This document shows positions 24,365 to 30,639 of a stretch of DNA of 35,056 bases, piece after piece (within the stretch, counting starts at the first letter, position 1; each line of letters starts with the position of its first letter). The position numbers were made by a program, and so were the translations under genes. This stretch comes from Prevotellaceae bacterium (GTDB lineage: Bacteria; Bacteroidota; Bacteroidia; Bacteroidales; Bacteroidaceae). The stretch lies in contig JAQYPT010000065.1 in NCBI GenBank assembly GCA_028726625.1, forward strand, positions 1 to 35,056, read 5' to 3'. The notes below the pieces were generated by a model. It was given only the letters and a program-made list of their open reading frames with translations, did not search any database and was not told the DNA's origin.

Positions 24365-25177
24365 ATGAAGATAGTAAAACCAAAAAAGAATTTAGGGCAG
24401 CATTTCCTGACCGATTTGAGCATTGCCAAGCGCATAGCCGACACCGTTGACGCATGCCCAGACATCCCCATCTTGGAGATAGGTCCCGGCATGGGCGTGC
24501 TGACACAATATCTGGTGGAGAAACCACGGGAAGTAAAAGCGGTAGAAATAGACCGCGAGTCGGTAGCATATCTCAGGGAGAACTATCCCAAACTGCGTGA
24601 CAACATCATCGGACAGGATTTCTTGCGCATGGATCTTCATCAGGTGTTCGATGGCCAGCAGTTTGTCTTAACGGGCAACTATCCGTATGACATTTCCTCG
24701 CAAATCTTCTTCAAGATGCTCGATTATAAAGACCTCATCCCCTGTTGCACCGGCATGATACAGCGCGAAGTGGCACTACGCATCGCTTCTGAGCCTGGCA
24801 ACAAGGCGTATGGCATCCTGTCGGTCTTGATACAAGCTTGGTATCATGTGGAATATCTGTTCACGGTAGACGAACACGTATTCAACCCACCACCCAAAGT
24901 AAAGAGTGCAGTCATACGCATGACACGCAACAAGGTGCGCAATCTGGGCTGCGACGAGATGTTCTTCAAACGAGTTGTCAAAACAGTTTTCAACCAGCGA
25001 CGCAAGATGTTGCGGGTTAGCCTGCGACAGCTGTTCCCAGGTGAGGGTGCGTCCGCCGAATTCTATGCGGGAGAGCTGATGACCAAACGCCCCGAACAGT
25101 TATCCGTGGCACAGTTTGTTGCGCTGACAAACCAAGTGGAAGCCGAGCTGAAGCGCCTCCATCAGCAAGAATCATGA
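24365..25177 (+). CDS. rsmA: 16S rRNA (adenine1518/1519-N6)-dimethyltransferase
   Basis: RsmA/KsgA, 270 aa, dimethylates two adjacent adenines near the 3' end of 16S rRNA during late 30S assembly. The start MKIVKPKKNLGQHFL is the standard family N-terminus; the frame is open to 24284, but that start overlaps the promoter. The SAM-binding motif is EIGPGMG at 38-44, the acidic residue at the end of the second strand is in VEIDRE, and the catalytic NYPY motif is at 105-108. The C-terminal helical domain (VFNQRRKMLRVSLRQLF) is complete. It heads a cluster of ribosome-related genes with frr and rsgA. Confidence 0.96.
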   Translation: MKIVKPKKNLGQHFLTDLSIAKRIADTVDACPDIPILEIGPGMGVLTQYLVEKPREVKAVEIDRESVAYLRENYPKLRDNIIGQDFLRMDLHQVFDGQQFVLTGNYPYDISSQIFFKMLDYKDLIPCCTGMIQREVALRIASEPGNKAYGILSVLIQAWYHVEYLFTVDEHVFNPPPKVKSAVIRMTRNKVRNLGCDEMFFKRVVKTVFNQRRKMLRVSLRQLFPGEGASAEFYAGELMTKRPEQLSVAQFVALTNQVEAELKRLHQQES

Positions 25178-25286
25178 TGAGCCAAAAAGCCTTAAAACAG
25201 GGATAAAATACCACTCTACAGATTGAAGAAAACCAACGACAACACACCTCCCCCGCCCCATGACGTAAAACAATTTCAAGCAAACA

Positions 25287-25318
25287 GTTGTTTATTTCCC
25301 CGTAAATCCGTATTTTTG
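25287..25318 (+). promoter_or_regulatory. Promoter for frr
   Basis: GTTG at 25287-25290 and the -7 box TATTTTTG at 25311-25318 are 20 nt apart. Initiation near 25325 leaves a 25-nt leader to the ATG at 25350. Confidence 0.7.
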
Positions 25319-25349
25319 TACAATACTAATTCTAATGCAAGAAAAAAAT

Positions 25350-25910
25350 ATGATTGACGTAAAATCTACATTACAAAGCGCCGAAGAGCGCATGCAGATG
25401 GCTACCATGTTTTTAGAAGAACAATTGAACCGCATTCGTGCGGGACGTGCAAATGTAGCTATCCTGGACGGAGTGATGGTCAGTTCGTACGGATCCATGG
25501 TTCCTCTCAACCAAGTTGCCAACGTTTCTGTACCCGACGCACGCACCATCGCCATCAAACCGTGGGACAGAAAGGCCATACGGGACATCGAAAAGGCCAT
25601 CATGGATTCTGATGTAGGCATCACACCAGAGAACAATGGCGAGATTATCCGCCTGGGCATTCCCCAACCTACCGAGGAGCGTCGTCGTGAACTGGTAAAA
25701 CAGTGTAATAAGATTGGCGAAAAATCGAAGATAGAAGTGCGCAACGTGCGCTCTGAAATCAAAGACAAACTCAAGAAAGCCGTTAAAGACGGATTGTCTG
25801 AAGATGCAGGAAAGGACGCCGAGAACGAGTTGCAAAAGATTCACGACAAGTTCATCAAGCAGGTAGACAGTCTGCTGGAAGACAAGACCAAAGAAATCAT
25901 GACGGTGTAG
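25350..25910 (+). CDS. frr: Ribosome recycling factor
   Basis: RRF, 186 aa, splits post-termination ribosomes together with EF-G. Characteristic segments are LEEQLNRIRAGRAN, YGSMVPLNQVANVSVPDART, IKPWDRKAIRDIEKAI, GITPENNGEIIRLGIP, EERRRELVK and the long C-terminal helix ending EIMTV. An ATG five codons earlier (25335) is possible, but MIDVKSTLQSAEERM matches the usual family length and the promoter spacing better. It is followed by rsgA after a repeat-rich 240-bp spacer. Confidence 0.97.
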   Translation: MIDVKSTLQSAEERMQMATMFLEEQLNRIRAGRANVAILDGVMVSSYGSMVPLNQVANVSVPDARTIAIKPWDRKAIRDIEKAIMDSDVGITPENNGEIIRLGIPQPTEERRRELVKQCNKIGEKSKIEVRNVRSEIKDKLKKAVKDGLSEDAGKDAENELQKIHDKFIKQVDSLLEDKTKEIMTV

Positions 25911-25924
25911 GGAATTTGAGTTGA

Positions 25925-25996
25925 TGAGTTTGTAAGTTCATGAGTTTATGAGTTTGTAAGTTTGTGAGTTTATGAGTTTGTAAGTTGATCAGTTTA
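25925..25996. repeat. Tandem repeat, three 24-bp units
   Basis: Units at 25925-25948, 25949-25972 and 25973-25996 each begin TGAGTTTGTAAGTT and end AGTTTA; they differ only at positions 15-18. The array starts 15 bp after the frr stop and is non-coding. Confidence 0.85.
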
Positions 25997-26095
25997 TTGA
26001 ATCACGAACTACTCATCCCTTAAAAAGCCCACTCTTTTGTGAAGAATGATCAAGGTGAAAGTCACAAGACTATCCATCCGCATAAAAGTCTATCC

Positions 26096-26132
26096 ACTCC
26101 CCTCTCTTTTGGAGAGGGGCTGGGGGTGAGGC
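26096..26132 (-). repeat. 37-bp palindromic repeat, solitary copy R5
   Basis: The same 37-bp layout as R1-R4, with several substitutions that are partly compensatory in the hairpin (CCCCTCTC pairs with GAGAGGGG). It lies 18 bp before the rsgA ATG. No partner copy is found within the frr-rsgA spacer. Confidence 0.8.
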
Positions 26133-26150
26133 TTTAAATTCCATCCATCC

Positions 26151-27083
26151 ATGCACGGACTCGTTATTAAGAATACAGGAAGCTGGTATACCGTCAAGAC
26201 CGATGACGGACGTATCGTAGAAAGCAAGGTGAAGGGTAACTTTCGATTGAAAGGTATCCGCAGCACCAGTCCTGTGGTTGTGGGCGACTATGTTGACATC
26301 ATCATGAACCCCGAGGGAACGGCACTAATCAGTGCCATAGACGACCGCAAGAACTACATCATACGCAAAGCGTCTAATCTCTCCAAGCAAAGCCAAATCA
26401 TCGCAGCCAACCTCGACCAGGCTCTCCTCATCATCACCATCAAACAACCAGAAACCTCCACTACTTTCATTGACCGATTCCTCGCCGGAGCTGAAGCCTA
26501 TCGGGTACCCGTGGTCTTGGTGTTCAACAAGACCGATCTACTTGACGATGACGAACGCCGCTACCAACAACAAATGGTGACACTGTACGAAACCATCGGC
26601 TATCCGTGTATCGAGATATCGGCCGAAACGGGCATGGGCATCGACCAACTGCAAACACTCCTAAAACAAAAGGTTACGCTGGTCAGCGGAAACAGCGGCG
26701 TTGGCAAGTCAACGCTCATCAACGCCATCATCCCACACGCCGACCAACGTACAGCCGAAATCAGCAATGCGCACGGCACAGGCATGCACACCACCACTTT
26801 CAGTGAGATGATAGAACTGGCTGAGGGTGGTTACCTGATTGACACACCGGGCATCAAAGGCTTCGGAACCTTTGACATCGAGCGAGAAGAACTGACAAGC
26901 TATTTCAAGGAAATCTTCGAATTTTCCAAAGATTGCAAATTCAACAATTGCACACACACCCATGAACCTGGCTGTGCGGTGATACAAGCTGTTGAAAATC
27001 ATTATATCTCCGACAGCCGCTATCAGAGTTATCTCAACATGTTGGAAGATAAAGATGACAGCAAATATCGCGCGGCCTATTAG
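26151..27083 (+). CDS. rsgA: Ribosome small subunit-dependent GTPase A
   Basis: RsgA (YjeQ/EngC), 310 aa, checks late 30S assembly by GTP hydrolysis. The GTPase motifs are circularly permuted as the family requires: NKTD at 126-129 and EISAETG at about 155-161 precede the P-loop [10 protein letters not shown] at 179-188 and DTPG at 231-234. An N-terminal OB-fold comes first, and a C-terminal zinc knuckle (Cys262, Cys267, a His, Cys275) closes the protein. It follows frr in the same direction. A decayed copy of its central part is found 3 kb downstream at about 29760-29897. Confidence 0.97.
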   Translation: MHGLVIKNTGSWYTVKTDDGRIVESKVKGNFRLKGIRSTSPVVVGDYVDIIMNPEGTALISAIDDRKNYIIRKASNLSKQSQIIAANLDQALLIITIKQPETSTTFIDRFLAGAEAYRVPVVLVFNKTDLLDDDERRYQQQMVTLYETIGYPCIEISAETGMGIDQLQTLLKQKVTLVSGNSGVGKSTLINAIIPHADQRTAEISNAHGTGMHTTTFSEMIELAEGGYLIDTPGIKGFGTFDIEREELTSYFKEIFEFSKDCKFNNCTHTHEPGCAVIQAVENHYISDSRYQSYLNMLEDKDDSKYRAAY

Positions 27084-27130
27084 CATAGAGCCATCAGGAC
27101 AAAATCCTCACACACGACCCTATAGACCGA

Positions 27131-27153
27131 ATGGCACTCGCATGGAGTGCCAT
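27131..27153. terminator. Possible terminator between rsgA and ahpF
   Basis: ATGGCACTC (27131-27139) pairs perfectly with GAGTGCCAT (27145-27153) around GCATG. It lies between convergent genes and lacks a T-tract on either strand. Confidence 0.4.
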
Positions 27154-27258
27154 CCTATCTACACAAGAAAAGCAAAACAAGCTGCTTTATTCGTACATTC
27201 TTTTTATGTAATCACATTTTGTCCAATGAAGTAACAACTTCAGGAAACAAATGACAAA

Positions 27259-28818
27259 CTATATTACGCCCCTAATTCTGTCGTCAAAGGCTGAAAGGGC
27301 TGCTTTGGCGCCTTCGCCCATGGCAATCATGATTTGTTTATAAGGTACGTTGGTCACATCTCCAGCGGCATAAACACCAGATACGGACGTCCTACAATAG
27401 TTGTCCACCTCTATCTCGTGGCGTTGATTTAACGGAACTGCCTCACGGAAGAGGTCGGCATTGGCAGCCAATCCTATCTGTACAAAGATGCCGTCTACCG
27501 CTATGTCACGTTCTTCATCGTTGTTGCGATTCTTCACACGAATGGCTGTTACTTTCTGTCCGTCGCCCACGATAGCCGTAGTTTGTGCCATGGTGTATAT
27601 TTCTACGTTTTCCAAGCTCTTCGCTTTTTCTTGTAAAACGGTATCAGCTCGTAGGCTCTCGCCAAATTCAAGTACGGTTACCTTTTTGCAGATGCCCGCC
27701 AAATCGATAGCCGCTTCTACGCCAGAATTACCTCCTCCGACCACTGCTACATGCTTGTTCTTATAGAAAGGACCGTCGCAGTGGGGACAGAAGTGTACGC
27801 CATGCCCCATATACTTAGCCTCGTCTTGTACGTTGAGCTTTCTCCAGCTTGCGCCAGTGGCAATGATGACCGCAGGTGAGATAAATATTTCACCGCCTTT
27901 TACGTGTACCTTTTTTAGTTTTTCGTCGAAAAACGCCTTGTCAACCTTTCTGTTGTCAAACACATCAATAGGGTATTCCTTGAGGTGGGTAAGGAGGTTG
28001 TCAGCCATCTTCGCTCCAGTTGTCTTGGGAACAGAGATGAAGTTTTCGATGCCAACCGTATCTTTCATCTGTCCACCAATGTTGTTTGCAATGATAGCTA
28101 CATGCAAACCCTTGCGTGCAGAATAAATAGCAGCCGACGCTCCAGCAGGACCACCTCCCACAACTACAACATCGTAACGGCGTTCCACCGGCTCTTCGTT
28201 CTCATCTTCTTCGCTACCAATCATGTCTTCTAATTTGGTGAGCAGCTCTCCCAAGCTGCCTCGTCCAATGTGCAGCAACTCTCCGTTGGCATATACCGTT
28301 GGCACAGCTTGAATATTCAAGCTGTCCACCTCGTCTTGAAACAAGGCGCCATCTATCATTTCGTGCGTAATTTTTGAACTGATTAGCGCCATGACGTTCA
28401 ACGCCTGTACAATGTCGGGGCAGTTGGTGCAGGTTAGCGAGACGTATGTTTGCAGTTTGATGTTCCCTTTGAGACGCTGAATGCGCTTGCAAATCGCATC
28501 ATCGGGCAGGTTCTTGCCTTTGCCATCGGCATTCAAGACAGCCAAAAGAAGTGACGTGAACTCATGACCGTTGGGTATGCCACGAAACATAACGCCTGTT
28601 TCTTCATTGTCTTTTAGTAATGAGAACTGTATTGTCATGTCATCGGCCTCCACAAATTGTGCCTTAAAAAGCTGGGATGTTGAGACAAAGTCGTTGATGA
28701 ATTCTTTTAGTTCTGCGGCTTTTTCATGTTGCGGATGCGCCGTTACTTTGAAGGTATATTGATGGGTTAAGTCTTTAAAGACATCTTTAACCTGTTGTAG
28801 GATGGTTGTATCTAACAT
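27259..28818 (-). CDS. ahpF: Alkyl hydroperoxide reductase subunit F
   Basis: AhpF, 519 aa, is the NADH-dependent flavoprotein that reduces AhpC. The N-terminal thioredoxin-fold domain carries the redox pair Cys130/Cys133 (TCTNCP). The thioredoxin reductase-like part has FAD motif GGGPAG at 221-226, the disulfide CPHC at 344-347, NADH motif GGGNSG at 361-366 and the final ATP/FAD block VYAAGDVTNVPYKQ. It lies downstream of ahpC with a terminator-like hairpin in between and no TAnnTTTG box of its own, so it probably relies on read-through from the ahpC promoter. Confidence 0.97.
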   Translation of the reverse strand: MLDTTILQQVKDVFKDLTHQYTFKVTAHPQHEKAAELKEFINDFVSTSQLFKAQFVEADDMTIQFSLLKDNEETGVMFRGIPNGHEFTSLLLAVLNADGKGKNLPDDAICKRIQRLKGNIKLQTYVSLTCTNCPDIVQALNVMALISSKITHEMIDGALFQDEVDSLNIQAVPTVYANGELLHIGRGSLGELLTKLEDMIGSEEDENEEPVERRYDVVVVGGGPAGASAAIYSARKGLHVAIIANNIGGQMKDTVGIENFISVPKTTGAKMADNLLTHLKEYPIDVFDNRKVDKAFFDEKLKKVHVKGGEIFISPAVIIATGASWRKLNVQDEAKYMGHGVHFCPHCDGPFYKNKHVAVVGGGNSGVEAAIDLAGICKKVTVLEFGESLRADTVLQEKAKSLENVEIYTMAQTTAIVGDGQKVTAIRVKNRNNDEERDIAVDGIFVQIGLAANADLFREAVPLNQRHEIEVDNYCRTSVSGVYAAGDVTNVPYKQIMIAMGEGAKAALSAFDDRIRGVI

Positions 28819-28883
28819 TGTGCTATAAATTGTTTATATTTGGGTAATTTTTCATTATGTTTCTAACAGAAATGTAAAAGGTA

Positions 28884-28951
28884 TAAAAAAAGGCAGCTTG
28901 AGAAAGCAACGACGATACTTAGTTCGTAGATGTTTTCTCTTAGCTACCTTT
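28884..28951 (-). terminator. Terminator/attenuator between ahpC and ahpF
   Basis: On the minus strand AAAGGTAGCTAAGAGAAA (28951-28934) pairs imperfectly with TTTCTCAAGCTGCCTTT, which ends in a run of seven T's. It begins about 22 bp after the ahpC stop. The long loop is about 30 nt. Confidence 0.75.
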
Positions 28952-28973
28952 CAAGTTGGGTTCTTAATCCTTT

Positions 28974-29540
28974 TTACAGCTTTCCTACCAAATCAATACT
29001 TGGTTTCAAAGTCTCTTCGCCCTGCTTCCACTTAGCTGGACAAACTTCACCTGGGTGAGATTCTACGAACTGTGCTGCTGATACCTTACGTACCAACTCG
29101 TCGGCGTTGCGACCAATACTGTTGTCTTGAATCTCTGCAATCTTAATCTTGCCCTCTGGATCTACCAAGAATGTACCGCGATAAGCTACACCTTCGTCTG
29201 CTTTGTAAACGCCAAAGCCTTTTGCCAACACTGCCAATGGGTCGGCAAGCATGGTGTAGTTAATCTTCTTGATGCTGTCAGATGTGTCGTACCATGCTTT
29301 GTGTACAAAGTGGGTATCGCAGCTAACAGAGAACACCTCTACGCCCATCTTCTTTAATTCTTCGTACTTGCCTGCCAAGTCAACCAACTCTGTAGGACAT
29401 ACAAAAGTGAAGTCGGCTGGGTAGAAGAAGAAGATTGCCCATTTGCCCTTGATATCTTCGTTTGAAACTGTTTTAAACTCTCCTTTTTGGAATGCCTGAA
29501 CCTTAAACTCAGGAACTTGTGCATTGATTATTGTTTCCAT
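28974..29540 (-). CDS. ahpC: Alkyl hydroperoxide reductase subunit C (peroxiredoxin)
   Basis: AhpC, 188 aa, a typical 2-Cys peroxiredoxin that reduces hydrogen peroxide and organic peroxides. The peroxidatic Cys48 is in DFTFVCPTEL and the resolving Cys167 in GEVCPAKW. The length is normal. It has its own -7 box (29601-29608) about 60 nt upstream and is followed by a terminator before ahpF, so ahpC should be made in excess over ahpF. Confidence 0.98.
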   Translation of the reverse strand: METIINAQVPEFKVQAFQKGEFKTVSNEDIKGKWAIFFFYPADFTFVCPTELVDLAGKYEELKKMGVEVFSVSCDTHFVHKAWYDTSDSIKKINYTMLADPLAVLAKGFGVYKADEGVAYRGTFLVDPEGKIKIAEIQDNSIGRNADELVRKVSAAQFVESHPGEVCPAKWKQGEETLKPSIDLVGKL

Positions 29541-29600
29541 ATTTATTCTATTTATTTAATGTTATACAATGAATGAATAACTCATCGCTTGTAATTATTA

Positions 29601-29608
29601 CAAAGTTA
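29601..29608 (-). promoter_or_regulatory. -7 box for ahpC
   Basis: On the minus strand the sequence is TAACTTTG. A CTTG 18 nt further upstream (29630-29627) could serve as a -33 box. I could not identify an OxyR site by eye. Confidence 0.55.
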
Positions 29609-29759
29609 ATCATAAAATGATAAAAACAAGAAACTTCTAACGACAAAAATGCAAATAATAACCATAATTATAGTTTCTTCTTCAATCTTAACAGATTTAT
29701 AGCTACAGTCCTCCTTTTTTAGTTGCTCCCAGCATATAAGATCGGCAATCTGCCACATC

Positions 29760-29897
29760 GTCGAAAGTCGCAACATCCTTGCCCAAGCCATCAAAACAAC
29801 CAACATCAGCAACGCACACGACACAGACATGCACACCGCCGCTTTCAGTGAGTTGACAGAACAGACAAAGGATGCTTACCAGTCCGTGCATGAATAA
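29760..29897 (+). pseudogene. Decayed fragment of rsgA
   Basis: Positions 29802-29882 align without gaps to rsgA 26757-26837, with 64 of 81 bases identical. In the same reading frame the relic reads ISNAHDTDMHTAAFSE against [16 protein letters not shown] of the intact gene, then reaches a TAA at 29895-29897. Weaker similarity continues back toward 29760. It lacks the P-loop, DTPG and zinc knuckle, so it cannot be functional. It is in the same orientation as rsgA, 3 kb away, beyond ahpF and ahpC. Confidence 0.75.
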
Positions 29898-30040
29898 TTG
29901 TGAATTTGGTATACGGATGGGATAGTACACCCCGCACCAGGAAACGTGGTAAAAAGTGTATAACATCTAATGAACTACGAAATATTTTGACAAGCCTCCT
30001 GAATACTCGCGTATTTGCAAACAGCGGAAGGAGAGATTGA

Positions 30041-30065
30041 AAAAACGCGAATTTTGGGCGTTTTT
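30041..30065. terminator. Terminator-like hairpin in the gene-poor stretch
   Basis: AAAAACGC (30041-30048) pairs with GCGTTTTT (30058-30065) with a 9-nt loop. No intact gene feeds into it from the left; it could have served the lost gene whose relic lies upstream. Confidence 0.35.
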
Positions 30066-30139
30066 CGCATCTCATTATCATAGAAGAGATTATAGATTTT
30101 CATCAGTTATCATTCTCCAATCGCATTGCCTTTCTTTAT

Positions 30140-30177
30140 CAAAAGCATGCTGTTTGGTCCTCAATCTCAATGCTTTT
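30140..30177. repeat. 38-bp inverted-end intergenic repeat, copy B
   Basis: It shares CAAAAGCATGC at the start and CAATGCTTTT at the end with copy A at 373-410, with the same total length and 28 of 38 identical positions. The remaining DNA from 30181 to 30550 is AT-rich and shows no gene. Confidence 0.55.
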
Positions 30178-30556
30178 GCGATGTAATTGCATGCAAATAT
30201 GGGAGACAAATCATATAAATAGCGCATTAAAAAGCATGAAATGGGCTCATTTTTTGCTTGTTTTTTGCTTTTCGACACTTCAAAACAAGCTGACAAGCGC
30301 TATATTTTTTCTATTTCACCACTTGTAAATTTTGAAATAAATCAACAATCGCGCAAATCTTACACTCATTATTCCATTCTACACCAACTGCGAATGGCTT
30401 TCATACCCCTATCGAATAACTCACACATTGATGCCCATTAGACTTTCATAATAGCATAAACTTTCATATTCACATTTATTTATTTATATAATTGTCATAT
30501 TAATCATAAATCAAAACTTTTTCGTGCAAAATGACATGTTTTATAAAAATAAGCAT

Positions 30557-30564
30557 TACATTTG
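30557..30564 (+). promoter_or_regulatory. -7 box for the adhesin-like gene
   Basis: TACATTTG lies about 76 nt before the ATG at 30640. It overlaps the upstream in-frame ATG at 30562 and excludes it. No clear -33 TTTG is seen. Confidence 0.55.
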
Positions 30565-30639
30565 CAAACATTCAAGAGGCACAAATTTATGATCATGCCT
30601 CATAATACATCATTCTTAATCATCAAAAAGTACATTAGT

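Noticed and set aside
25925..25996. Regular repeats between frr and rsgA as a possible CRISPR array
   Set aside because: The units are directly tandem with no spacers, only 24 bp long, and no cas genes are present.
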